The notes beneath the pieces were generated by a model. The model was not told where the DNA came from and did no database searches. It was given only the letters and a program-made list of their open reading frames with translations. The position numbers and the translations under genes were made by a program. Shown piece after piece: positions 45,698 through 53,964 of a stretch of DNA of 64,000 nucleotides. Source of the DNA: Spirulina subsalsa PCC 9445. Its GTDB lineage: Bacteria; Cyanobacteriota; Cyanobacteriia; Cyanobacteriales; Spirulinaceae. The first letter of the stretch is position 1, and each line of letters starts with the position of its first letter. The DNA lies in the NCBI RefSeq assembly GCF_000314005.1, contig NZ_JH980292.1, forward strand, positions 2,249,725-2,313,724, given 5' to 3'.

Positions 45698-46942
45698 TTA
45701 CGACATAGTTTTAGTCCATTGTAAAAACTGACGGGCTTGATTGAACCAAAATTCTGAATTCCAGTAGACAAAGCAACTGGTTTCACATAATAAGAGCGCC
45801 TGTTCTAGGGGATGATCTGGGGTGAGTTTCCCCTGTTGTCGTAACGTCATCACCTGCTGACTCAACTGTTCAATCTGGTCTAAAATGGCTTTGCGTTCAT
45901 CCCCCGCAAACCAATGATCATGGCCACCAATCCAAGATCCTCCGGTGGCTTTAAGTGTCACCTGACTAGCCACTCCTTGGCTACAGTAGTGGTCTATATA
46001 CTCACTCACCGTCAGAAATGTAACCTCTGGCCATTGGTGGGTATTGTAAAACAGAGGGGCGAAGGAGTTTTTAAAATACTCAAACATCATCACGTTGCCA
46101 TTTTCCCCGTCGGAGGTTGGCACAATGAGGGGAGGAGGACTAATCTGTTCTCGTTGGAAGAGTTCCCCCCGATAGCGAATATCATTCACCACTCCTTCGG
46201 CATTATGTCCACTTTGTTGGCGGATTCCCATATCTGTATCCCGCACCACACAAAGGATGCGTTCGGTTTCTCCCCCCGCTTCGATCACTAATTCATGGAC
46301 GCGGTTTTCTAATAAGGGAGTCGCCCAATTGTCCGGTTTTTCTAGGGTACTACTGGGCAAAATTAACCATTCGTAGTGATATTTTTTCAGTAGCCGAATC
46401 AGTTGTATGGCTTCCTTGGCCTCGCCTAACATCCCCATTTCTGGCAACCAAAACCCCCGCACCCGTTGCAGTGCAGCCTCTCCAAATAAGTCGGCAAAGA
46501 GTACACGCCAAGCGCGGATTTGCGCCTCATGATCTCGTTGGGGGGTGGCGGGAAAGTAGCAGTGACTGTAGGCGGTTCCGGCAAACTCTAAGGCTTCGGG
46601 GTATTGCTCTAAAACATGGCGGAAGAGGGCGATTACATCGCCTACAGGCTCGCCTTCGACATATAAATGCTCAAACCGCCCACTACGGGATAACTGGGCT
46701 AATTCGGCTAATAAAACGCCGGAATAGTCTACCATTAACCGGGGGGTGCAGCCTTGTTGAGAGAGCATCTGCACATAACGGGCAGGATTTTTGTAAGCTT
46801 GGGCAAACCATTGGGCGTTCCATCCTTCCTCGGAGTTGGGATCACTGTTGAGCATTTTCTCTAAATTGCCTAAAATGCGATCGCCTACCCAAATCGGCGG
46901 TTGGTGCATATGAAGCCAAGGCACAAATACAGCGTAGGTCAT
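45698..46942 (-). CDS. Glycoside hydrolase family 57-like protein
   Basis: A 414-residue protein with the GH57 barrel start (VPWLHMHQPPIWVGD), the nucleophile Glu region GFWLPEMGMLGEA near 170, and PTSDGENGNVMMFE near 290. GH57 enzymes are retaining alpha-glucan-acting enzymes (branching enzyme, amylase, 4-alpha-glucanotransferase). The length is shorter than branching enzymes, so the activity is not assigned. It is the first gene of a two-gene unit with the HicA fusion. Confidence 0.87.
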   Translation of the reverse strand: MTYAVFVPWLHMHQPPIWVGDRILGNLEKMLNSDPNSEEGWNAQWFAQAYKNPARYVQMLSQQGCTPRLMVDYSGVLLAELAQLSRSGRFEHLYVEGEPVGDVIALFRHVLEQYPEALEFAGTAYSHCYFPATPQRDHEAQIRAWRVLFADLFGEAALQRVRGFWLPEMGMLGEAKEAIQLIRLLKKYHYEWLILPSSTLEKPDNWATPLLENRVHELVIEAGGETERILCVVRDTDMGIRQQSGHNAEGVVNDIRYRGELFQREQISPPPLIVPTSDGENGNVMMFEYFKNSFAPLFYNTHQWPEVTFLTVSEYIDHYCSQGVASQVTLKATGGSWIGGHDHWFAGDERKAILDQIEQLSQQVMTLRQQGKLTPDHPLEQALLLCETSCFVYWNSEFWFNQARQFLQWTKTMS

Positions 46943-47033
46943 GATGGGTTAAAAAAAAGGTGCAGAATCCCCCCTCATCCCCTTTTAGCCGGGGGAAAAA
47001 TGGGGAGGAAAAACATTGAGAATTGATGATTGA

Positions 47034-47882
47034 TTATTGATTCTGGATCATTGCTTTAATCTTACGCCATAATCCCTGTCTTGGACTGAATAAAAAAGCC
47101 ACCCAGAACAAGGCGAAAATAACTAACACAATGGCGGGGCCAGAGGGCAGGTCAAGATAATAGCTTAAATACATCCCTGTAATGCTACTAAAAACCCCGA
47201 AGATTCCCGCCCCCACCATCATCCAGTGCAGTTCTTTCACTAATAAATAGGCGGTACTCGCCGGCCCGACTAACAGGGAAATGACTAATAAAACCCCCAC
47301 GCTTTGCATACTGGCAATAATCGTTAAGGTAACGGCGGTAATAAAGCCAAAATAAATCCAGTTGACGGGCAAACCGCTTGCTTTTGCACCTAATGGGTCA
47401 AAGGTGTAATAAAGCAAGGGTTGGTAAAAAATAATTACAATAATGGCAATGGCTAGGGTAATGAAAAAGGTCTGGACGATATGCTGAGATTGTACGCTTA
47501 AAATATCGCCAAATAATAGCTGATTGAGGTCAATCCGATTGGTGCGCAAGAGTTCGATTAACATCACTCCAAGGGCGAGGAAACTGGAGAGAACTAAGCC
47601 CATTGCGGCATCAACACTAATGGGGGAGTTTTGCCGAATCCAAGCGACGGTAAAGGCGCTTAATACTCCGGCAATTAATGCCCCGATGGATAGATTAATC
47701 CCTAAAAAAAAGGCAATGGATAATCCGGGTAATATGGCATGGGAAATGACGTTAGCCATTAAACTCATTTGCTCTACGACTAGGTAACTGCCGACGATGG
47801 CGCATAAAATTCCGAGGAGAATCGCCATCCCGAAGGCGTTTCTCATAAATTCAAATTGTAGGGGTTCAAGTAACCAATTCAT
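47034..47882 (-). CDS. znuB: Zinc ABC transporter permease ZnuB
   Basis: A 282-residue permease of the ABC-3 family (ZnuB/MntB type) with eight or nine helices and motifs SYLVVEQMSLMANVISHAILPG near 30, DAMGLVLSSFLALGV and LVGPASTAYLLV. It pairs with ZnuC and ZnuA. The gene lies downstream of znuC on the minus strand, but about 550 bp of repeats separate them. Zinc specificity is inferred from the His-rich ZnuA next door. Confidence 0.9.
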   Translation of the reverse strand: MNWLLEPLQFEFMRNAFGMAILLGILCAIVGSYLVVEQMSLMANVISHAILPGLSIAFFLGINLSIGALIAGVLSAFTVAWIRQNSPISVDAAMGLVLSSFLALGVMLIELLRTNRIDLNQLLFGDILSVQSQHIVQTFFITLAIAIIVIIFYQPLLYYTFDPLGAKASGLPVNWIYFGFITAVTLTIIASMQSVGVLLVISLLVGPASTAYLLVKELHWMMVGAGIFGVFSSITGMYLSYYLDLPSGPAIVLVIFALFWVAFLFSPRQGLWRKIKAMIQNQ

Positions 47883-47910
47883 TGGAGGGAATAGTAAGCA
47901 GTAATGAACA

Positions 47911-48046
47911 AGGGTTGAGGCAATAACTTCCTACACTGTGTTCGACTCGTAGGGGCGTATTGCATACGCCCAAAGGGGTTGAGGCAATAACTTCCTAGAT
48001 TGTGTTTGACTCGTAGGGGCGTATTGCATACGCCCAAAGGGGTTAT
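47911..48046. repeat. Two and a bit tandem copies of a 64-bp repeat
   Basis: The unit GTTGAGGCAATAACTTCCTA + CACTGTGTTCGACTCGTAGG + GGCGTATTGCATACGCCCAA is present at 47911-47974 and 47975-48038 with three substitutions, followed by a third start. Each unit has a GGGCGTATTGCATACGCCC hairpin. They sit between znuB and znuC. Confidence 0.8.
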
Positions 48047-48091
48047 CGGCTGCGGAGTGAGAGAATAGGGTGACAAGGGAATTAAAATAAA

Positions 48092-48333
48092 TAGGGTCTG
48101 CTGAATATCCCTCTAAGCACTGTTTAATAAGGTTTTCAGCCGTTTTGAGCGCGAGAAAGTGCAAGGTTTTAGGGATAAATCATCAAAAAGGCTTGCCTTA
48201 TTCCGATTCCCCCCTGTTCCTTCCCGTTCGCTGTTTTCCACCCGGAGTAGAGTTATATTGCTACGCAACGCTTCGCGTTCACTTCGTGACGCTTCGCGAA
48301 CGCGAAGCGTCACGAAGTGAACAGCAAGCCCTA
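48092..48333. mobile_element. MITE-like element, family A copy 3, with a nested palindromic repeat
   Basis: Starts TAGGGTCTGCTGAATA at 48092-48107 and ends ACAGCAAGCCCTA at 48333. The first 160 bp match copy 2. A block of GCTACGCAACGCTTCGCG plus a 46-bp perfect palindrome (48277-48322) is inserted into the right terminal repeat, breaking it. The element lies in the znuC-znuB operon. Confidence 0.75.
48277..48322. repeat. 46-bp perfect palindrome
   Basis: GTTCACTTCGTGACGCTTCG ends CG, a two-base AA loop, and then the exact reverse complement. This is a member of the GCTACGCAA/GTTCGCGAAGC hyper-palindromic family also found at 55929-55952, 56074-56123, 56405-56439 and, as a fragment, 8745-8755. 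Confidence 0.9.
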
Positions 48334-48369
48334 AATATTGACGCGCTATCTCTCAATTATTAACCTATT

Positions 48370-48405
48370 TTGTTGGGTTGCGCTGTCGCTCCACCCAACC
48401 TACAA
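48370..48405. repeat. Palindromic GTTGGGT...ACCCAAC repeat
   Basis: TTGTTGGGTTGCGCTGTCGC then TCCACCCAACCTAC, another copy of the repeat doubled at 27454-27584 and present at 26183-26213. Confidence 0.7.
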
Positions 48406-48434
48406 ATTTCATGGGGTTAGGTGCTTGGGTAGCG

Positions 48435-49154
48435 TTAGGCGGACAACAAGTTAAACGGATGACCATAGGCTTGATAAAAGTTGTCGGGGGTGAGAACTTC
48501 TTGGGGTAAACCTGTAGCGAGAATGGAGCGATTGATTAACATTAACTGATCATAGTAGTTCAGGGTGTCGCCTAAATCGTGACTCACAATTAGTAGGGTT
48601 TTATGTTCTTCTTTGAGTTCCTGTAAAATGGAGTAGAAAATCTCTTTGGTTTTTTGATCTACGCCATTAAAGGGTTCATCAAAAAAGAAAATATCGGCTT
48701 GTTGTGCAAGGGAACGGGCTAAAAAGACGCGCTGCTGTTGACCACCAGAAAGTTCTCGGATATGGCGATCGCGCAAATCCCACAAATCCACCTGGATTAA
48801 CGCCTGCTTCACCCTTTGACGCGCTTGGCGAGTGGGAAACTGCCAAAACCCCTGTTGCTGCATCTGCGCCAACATCACCACATTTTTAACGGTAATCGGA
48901 TAATTCCAGTCAATTTGAGAACGTTGGGGAACATAGGCCACTTTTTGCCGTTGCTGAATCAGGGGGTGGCCATCATAACGAATACTGCCCCCCTGGGGTG
49001 CCACTAACCCTAACATACTCTTCAATAAGGTACTTTTCCCCGCCCCATTCGGCCCCACCACACCGACTAATTGACCTGACTCTAAGTTAAAGCTTATCCG
49101 ATCTAAGGCGCAAAACCCTTGATAGTGGACGGTCAGATCCCGAACTACCAGCAT
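48435..49154 (-). CDS. znuC: Zinc ABC transporter ATPase ZnuC
   Basis: A 239-residue ATPase with Walker A GPNGAGKST near 35, signature LSGGQQQRVFLAR near 135, Walker B IFFFDEPFNGVD and H-loop LIVSHDLGD. The family motif for manganese/zinc ATPases VAYVPQRSQIDWNYPIT is present. It starts ATG 49154 immediately after the Zur-box region shared with znuA, and is followed by a repeat-filled gap and znuB. Confidence 0.94.
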   Translation of the reverse strand: MLVVRDLTVHYQGFCALDRISFNLESGQLVGVVGPNGAGKSTLLKSMLGLVAPQGGSIRYDGHPLIQQRQKVAYVPQRSQIDWNYPITVKNVVMLAQMQQQGFWQFPTRQARQRVKQALIQVDLWDLRDRHIRELSGGQQQRVFLARSLAQQADIFFFDEPFNGVDQKTKEIFYSILQELKEEHKTLLIVSHDLGDTLNYYDQLMLINRSILATGLPQEVLTPDNFYQAYGHPFNLLSA

Positions 49155-49170
49155 ATTTTTCCCTCTTGCA

Positions 49171-49251
49171 TGATAACGATTCTCATTCTTGAATTTTTGC
49201 GTTAAACTTAAGAATGATTATCAATTTTACTGCATAATGAGAATCATTCTA
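49171..49251. promoter_or_regulatory. Zur-like operator region between znuC and znuA
   Basis: Three 7-1-7 palindromes resemble the cyanobacterial Zur box TGATAAT-N-ATTATCA. TGATAACGATTCTCA at 49171-49185 and TAAGAATGATTATCA at 49209-49223 each have two mismatches; the third, around TGAGAATCATTCTAT at 49238-49252, is weaker. They fill the 117-bp divergent promoter, so Zur with zinc would turn off both directions. Confidence 0.75.
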
Positions 49252-49271
49252 TTTTTCTGGGAGGTTGTTTA

Positions 49272-50300
49272 ATGTTTGCTCGTCCACTGGGTCCGGTTGT
49301 TGGGGTTGTGATAGCTTTGGGGATGTCCGCTTGTGCGGGTACAGTTCCCCCGGTTGTAGAAGAAACAGACACCCCGAAACCCAAAGTCGTGGCAACCACA
49401 GCGATTTTGTGTGAGATGACCGAGGCGATCGCACAAGATACCATTGATTTGACCTGCTTAATGGATAGCGCCCAAGATCCCCACACCTACGAACCCACCC
49501 CCAGCAACCGTCAGGCCATCGAAGCCGCCCAATTAATCTTTTATGGTGGGTATAATTTGGAACCAAGAGTAGAAGGGCTTTTAGCTGCCAGTTCCACCCC
49601 CACCGTCGCCGTTTACGAGCAGGCCGTTCGGGATCCCCTCATGGGACACCACCATCATGATCATGAGGATCACGGCTACAGTCATGATCACGACCATGAT
49701 CACAGCCACAGCCATGATCACGAAACCAGCAGCGAGGAGAAAGAACCTGATCCCCACATCTGGCACAGTGCGGAAAACGGCGGCAAAATCGCCCGAGTGA
49801 TTGCTACAGAATTAAGCTCCCTAGTTCCCGAATCCGCCACACAATATCAGGAAAAAGGCCAAGCCATTCAAGACCAACTCAACCAACTCCACAGTTGGAT
49901 TAAAGACCAAATCGCCACCATACCCGCGCAACAACGGAAACTCGTAACCACCCATGACGCTTTTGCTTACTACAGCGCGGCCTATAACATCCCTAGCATG
50001 GCCGTACAGGGGTTAAGTACCGAAAGCACCCCCACCCCCCAACGTCTGAAAACCATCGTTGAAACAGTGCGAAACGCCCAAGTTCCAGCTTTATTTGTGG
50101 AAACAACCACCAACCCCGGATCGATTGAAATTGTTGCCCGTGAAGCCAACATCACCATCCCAGAACAGCCCATTTTCACCACTGGGGCTGTCGGTGTGGC
50201 TGGGGTGGGGTTAGTCCCTCTCTATACGGCCATGTTGATTGAAAATACCCGCAATATTGTTCAAGGATTGGGGGGGGAGTTTCAGGAACCGAATCTTTAG
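49272..50300 (+). CDS. znuA: Zinc ABC transporter substrate-binding protein ZnuA
   Basis: A 342-residue periplasmic zinc-binding lipoprotein. It has a signal peptide with lipobox GMSACAG near residue 17, metal-ligand segments DPHTYEPTPSNR and HIWHSAENG, a His/Asp-rich loop at about 124-155 (HHHHDHEDHGYSHDHDHDHS then HSHDHE), and KLVTTHDAFAYYSAAY. The His-rich loop marks zinc and not manganese transporters. It is transcribed divergently from znuC and znuB. An AGGTTG-type site precedes ATG 49272. Confidence 0.95.
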   Translation: MFARPLGPVVGVVIALGMSACAGTVPPVVEETDTPKPKVVATTAILCEMTEAIAQDTIDLTCLMDSAQDPHTYEPTPSNRQAIEAAQLIFYGGYNLEPRVEGLLAASSTPTVAVYEQAVRDPLMGHHHHDHEDHGYSHDHDHDHSHSHDHETSSEEKEPDPHIWHSAENGGKIARVIATELSSLVPESATQYQEKGQAIQDQLNQLHSWIKDQIATIPAQQRKLVTTHDAFAYYSAAYNIPSMAVQGLSTESTPTPQRLKTIVETVRNAQVPALFVETTTNPGSIEIVAREANITIPEQPIFTTGAVGVAGVGLVPLYTAMLIENTRNIVQGLGGEFQEPNL

Positions 50301-50420
50301 ATTAGGGAACAGGGAACAGGGGAAATCCGCTCTGGTCAGAAAAAATTCTCAGCTTTGCTTAACAAAACTCAACATTTGATTACAATGAACTAAAGACACT
50401 GGCAAAATTTCTTAGAGTTC

Positions 50421-51458
50421 ATGCAGTTGAAATCCCTAACTTCTCAATCCCCTTGGCTTCCTTTGGTTCTCATTGCGCCGTTTTTCCTCTGGGGAACGGC
50501 GATGGTGGCGATGAAAGGGGTCATTGATGATACAACCCCGTTGTTTGTGGCAGGAGTGCGTTTAGTTCCGGCCGGGGTGTTGATTTTGGGGGCGAGTTGG
50601 TACTGGAAACTCCCCCAACCCAAGGGATGGAAAGCATGGCTTTGGATTGGCTTGTTCGCCCTGTTAGATGGGTTTTTGTTTCAAGGGTTTTTAGCTGAAG
50701 GATTGACCAGGACAGGGGCGGGGTTAGGATCGGTGATGATTGATTCTCAACCGATTGCGATCGCCTTACTCTCTAGTTGGCTATTCGGCGAAGTGATTGG
50801 CCTATGGGGAGGGATTGGCCTACTCATTGGCATATTAGGGATTAGTTTAATCGGTTTGCCCGATGCGTGGCTCTTGAGTTGGTTTAGCGACAGTAGCATT
50901 GCATTGTCCTGGAGTTGGCAAAATCTCTTTAACAATGGTCAATGGTTGATGTTATTGGCCGCCCTCTCCATGGCTACCGGAACCGTTAGCATTCGTTTTG
51001 TTAGTCGTCATGTGAATCCCATTGTGGCGACAGGATGGCACATGATTTTAGGTGGAGTTCCCCTGTTTGTGCTGTCGGGATGTTGGGAAAGTCACCAATG
51101 GCAGCATATTACAGGGAGTGGTTGGTTAGCCTTGGGATACTCGGCAATTTTTGGCAGTGCGATCGCCTACGGACTCTTTTTCTACATCGCCTCCCAAGGC
51201 AACCTCACCAGTTTTACCTCCCTCACCTTCCTGACTCCCGTTTTCGCCCTCATTTTTAGTAATCTCCTCCTCGGAGAAATCCTCAGTCCTCTGCAATGGT
51301 TAGGGGTAATCCTAACCCTAGTCAGTATTTATCTAGTTAATCAACGGGAACAACTCGCCCAACAGTGGAAAAAAAACACCACACCTCTAGTATTTAACAC
51401 CTTAGAACCTGTGCCTGAGCCAATCCAAAAAACCCCCCTAACCCACTCCAAGCCCTAG
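50421..51458 (+). CDS. EamA/DMT-family transporter
   Basis: A 345-residue inner-membrane exporter with ten predicted helices in two EamA repeats. FFLWGTAMVAMKGVIDDTTP and LTRTGAGLGSVMIDSQPIAI are in the first half, FVSRHVNPIVATGWHMILGG and LTFLTPVFALIFSNLLLGE in the second. Substrates of this family are amino acids and related metabolites; none can be assigned. The C-terminal tail (EPVPEPIQKTPLT) leads straight into a TnpB relic at the stop codon. Confidence 0.88.
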   Translation: MQLKSLTSQSPWLPLVLIAPFFLWGTAMVAMKGVIDDTTPLFVAGVRLVPAGVLILGASWYWKLPQPKGWKAWLWIGLFALLDGFLFQGFLAEGLTRTGAGLGSVMIDSQPIAIALLSSWLFGEVIGLWGGIGLLIGILGISLIGLPDAWLLSWFSDSSIALSWSWQNLFNNGQWLMLLAALSMATGTVSIRFVSRHVNPIVATGWHMILGGVPLFVLSGCWESHQWQHITGSGWLALGYSAIFGSAIAYGLFFYIASQGNLTSFTSLTFLTPVFALIFSNLLLGEILSPLQWLGVILTLVSIYLVNQREQLAQQWKKNTTPLVFNTLEPVPEPIQKTPLTHSKP

Positions 51459-51642
51459 ATAGGGATTGGAATGGGGCACTCAATATTCTAAAAGCCGCCT
51501 ACGGTAGGGCATACCGGAACTTGGATCAACGATCCGAACGCTTCAGGAGATTTAGTCTCTACTTTGGCTAGAGTAATCCTGTCAAGGCAAGCTGAGTCTA
51601 TGAATGAAGAATCCCCGTCCCTTTAGCGTCCAGGAGTGTCAA
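51458..51642 (+). pseudogene. C-terminal TnpB relic with right end (IS605 type)
   Basis: In frame from 51458: DRDWNGALNILKAAYGR, the final RuvC Asp motif of TnpB. After a one-base shift the text continues GHTGTWINDPNASGDLVSTL and ESMNEESPSL to the stop at 51624-51626, the usual TnpB tail. The right end GTCCAGGAGTGTCAA follows at 51628-51642. It starts on the last base of the EamA gene. The right end is repeated in reverse at 60838-60890. Confidence 0.75.
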
Positions 51643-51864
51643 TTAATCAGTCACTTTTTTAAACCCATGGAGTTTATCCATTGCCAAAGGCAACCCCAGA
51701 ATCAACAGTTTGAGAAACCAAGGTGCAAAGAAGAGGCTAAGAAATAAACAGAGCAAGGCAATAAATCCAGCCGTCACTTTGACTATCTCTTCTTGGGTGT
51801 TGATGTTTAAACAAACTGCTACGGAAGCAATTGATAAACTGATTAGTAAAGGCGCAAGCATCAT
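51643..51864 (-). CDS. Small membrane protein of unknown function
   Basis: A 73-residue protein with two membrane helices at about 4-20 and 31-55 and a short cytoplasmic tail (MDKLHGFKKVTD). It starts ATG 51864 or 51861. No family known. The gene ends against the TnpB relic. Confidence 0.6.
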   Translation of the reverse strand: MMLAPLLISLSIASVAVCLNINTQEEIVKVTAGFIALLCLFLSLFFAPWFLKLLILGLPLAMDKLHGFKKVTD

Positions 51865-52394
51865 ATCTCGTTTTACTCTTTCATTAGTTGGAAGGATTTC
51901 TAGATGCGGTGCGTTCCTTCGGTCATTGGCCTACTTCCGTCTCCCCGCTATACATTATTAGCTCTAGCATTTTGACTCAATTTGACTCAACATCGGGCAA
52001 AATATCGGCTCAATCTGCCAATCTAAACTAGACACTTTTGACTGGGCATTCCCAGATGGAAGTTCCCACATTAGAGTTAGTTGCTCAGGGGCTAGTTAAC
52101 GGCCTAATGTTGCCAGTCTTATATAACTTCAAGTTATGCAGAGAGATGAACGATTTATGTATCCTAATATACAACATATACTTTAGTTGATGGGATTTGT
52201 CAAGTCTCTACGGATTTATTTTTTTAGGGTCTGAGGGTGATTTTTATCACAATTTTTTTAGGTTTAGATCACCACTTATCCGTGTTGCTTATCACTTCAT
52301 TTTGCGATCAAATTCACTCCTTACCTTGGGGACTAATCACGTTTGCTCTGGGAAAAATGGGAGATATTAGACTGAGCGTCATCCATTTAAAGCT
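51865..52394. other. AT-rich spacer
   Basis: About 530 bp with no gene. It carries the promoters of the divergent genes at its edges and T-runs near 52215-52250. Nothing further recognised. Confidence 0.45.
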
Positions 52395-52604
52395 ATGTTG
52401 CCTCCCGTTCAACTAATTCCAGGCTCTATTTCCGAAATTTTGGTGGCTGCAACGGAGACAGGTCAAATCACAAGGGCTGATCGTTATGGTTTACTAGCGG
52501 CGGTTTGTGATGAGTCTCTCCCGGAAGAGGATGCGCGGGCAATTAACCGACTACTACGAGCTATTCGTAAAGGCAAAATTAAAGTAGTAGATCAGATGTT
52601 TTAA
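52395..52604 (+). CDS. Conserved small cyanobacterial protein
   Basis: A 69-residue soluble, mostly helical protein, MLPPVQLIPGSISEILVAAT then EEDARAINRLLRAIRKGKIK. I recall close relatives in many cyanobacteria, but the function is unknown. A -10-like TATTAGACT is about 25 bp upstream. Confidence 0.68.
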   Translation: MLPPVQLIPGSISEILVAATETGQITRADRYGLLAAVCDESLPEEDARAINRLLRAIRKGKIKVVDQMF

Positions 52605-52691
52605 TCAAGAGCCTTGGGAAACTTTTTTCTTTGTTCGATATTCCTTTTTTTAACTCTGTTGAATTAATTACTCCTTACACGGTACAACCTC

Positions 52692-52889
52692 ATGAAATCA
52701 TCACTCTTACAAGCTTTGGTTAGATTTTTACAAGATGAACTCGCCATTCCCTCCGAATCTGTGGCGATCGCACTTCGTCGGAATCGGGACGCGAGCGCCG
52801 CGCACTGTATCCCGATGATTCTCTGGCAATATGGTTTAGTCACCTTAGACCAACTGGATCTAATTTTCGAGTGGTTAGAAACCGCCTAG
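52692..52889 (+). CDS. DUF2949-family protein
   Basis: A 65-residue protein matching DUF2949: LVRFLQDELAIPSESVAIAL and IPMILWQYGLVTLDQLDLIFEWLE. These short proteins are found only in cyanobacteria and related plastids; role unknown. It follows the 69-residue gene by 88 bp and may share its promoter. Confidence 0.8.
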   Translation: MKSSLLQALVRFLQDELAIPSESVAIALRRNRDASAAHCIPMILWQYGLVTLDQLDLIFEWLETA

Positions 52890-52906
52890 GGGATGGTTTC
52901 CGGTGA

Positions 52907-53707
52907 TTATCCCCCCGGTTGTTGAAAGTGATAGACTTCTTGCAGAACCTTCACCCAACTTTCAGCCAAAGATTGCAAAATGCGATCGCCCTTCTCCCGC
53001 GTTCCCTTCGTTCCATCTCCCAGCACCCCACTGTGGCTTAACTCCCGCGTCACCCAAGCAAAGGGTAAAGCACCCTCCAGACTCAACAGACTCCCCTCGG
53101 GCATAGCGGGCGGATACTCACAAACAGCCCTCTCCATCTGCACCTGCTCCGGCAAGAGAGAAAGCATTAAACTCGTTTCCGCCTCCCCCCCATGAATCCC
53201 ATACTCCAACTCCTTAGCGCTGAGTAATTCCCGCGTAGCATTGGGAACTCGCCAAACAAACAAGGGAAACACCAATAAATCCCCATACCCTTGATGTAAG
53301 TCCCGGGCCGCAATTTGCATCACTTGAGGTTGTCCCCCGTGGGCATTAAACAACACCAACTTGCGAAATCCTGCCCGGTAAATACTCCCGGCCACCTCCC
53401 GAATCACCCCTAACAGCGTTTCTGCGGATAAGGTAATCGTGCCGGGGAAGTGCCAATGCTCATTAGACTTGCCATAATACAACGGCGGCAGGGCATACAC
53501 AGGCACATCAGACGGCAACAAATTCAACGCCCGCCCCAATACCCCCACACTAATCGCCGCATCCACCACCAGAGGCAAATGGGGGCCATGCTGCTCAATT
53601 GCTCCCACAGGTTGAACAATGACCACATTTTCCCGATCCTCCATCTGTTCAATTTCCGTCCAAGTGAGATAGGGAAAAAACCGTTCTGGGGGAATAAAAC
53701 CGTGCAT
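52907..53707 (-). CDS. Creatininase-family amidohydrolase
   Basis: A 266-residue metal-dependent hydrolase with family motifs QPVGAIEQHGPHLPLVVDA near 33-50, YGKSNEHWHFPGTITLS near 80, LVLFNAHGGQPQVM near 118 and HGGEAETSLML near 170. These give the Glu, His and Asp ligands of a two-metal site. Relatives include MftE and FapyGua deformylases; the exact substrate is unknown. No operon partner. Confidence 0.9.
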   Translation of the reverse strand: MHGFIPPERFFPYLTWTEIEQMEDRENVVIVQPVGAIEQHGPHLPLVVDAAISVGVLGRALNLLPSDVPVYALPPLYYGKSNEHWHFPGTITLSAETLLGVIREVAGSIYRAGFRKLVLFNAHGGQPQVMQIAARDLHQGYGDLLVFPLFVWRVPNATRELLSAKELEYGIHGGEAETSLMLSLLPEQVQMERAVCEYPPAMPEGSLLSLEGALPFAWVTRELSHSGVLGDGTKGTREKGDRILQSLAESWVKVLQEVYHFQQPGG

Positions 53708-53935
53708 TGTTTCCTTAAAGTTACTAAAAATTTGGGTTTAAAGCCCCGTCCTTTTAGGACAGCTTTTCTAGGGCAGAGAGCATCAACTACAAATTGAAAA
53801 GCCCCACAGTAACACATCAAAGCGTGGCCGTGAGCGACTCAGCCCAACGGTGAGCGTGGGACAAACTACCTCCTAGTATAATATTCAGGGATTAGCCAAG
53901 CTAATTTGTTTGCCACCTACATAATCTGGAAAAAT
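53708..53935. other. Spacer with IS605-like right-end sequence
   Basis: AAAGCCCCGTCC then TTTTAGGACAGCTTTTC at 53741-53768 resembles the right end of an IS605-type element, without tnpB. A hairpin GCCCCGTCCTTTTAGGACAGC is possible. No gene. Confidence 0.4.
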
Positions 53936-53964
53936 CAGAGTCCCTTTCCTTCCTACTCCCCCGA

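Noticed and set aside
47879-48164. Two minus-strand ORFs over the 64-bp repeats
   Set aside because: They are translations of repeats with internal duplications and no known product.
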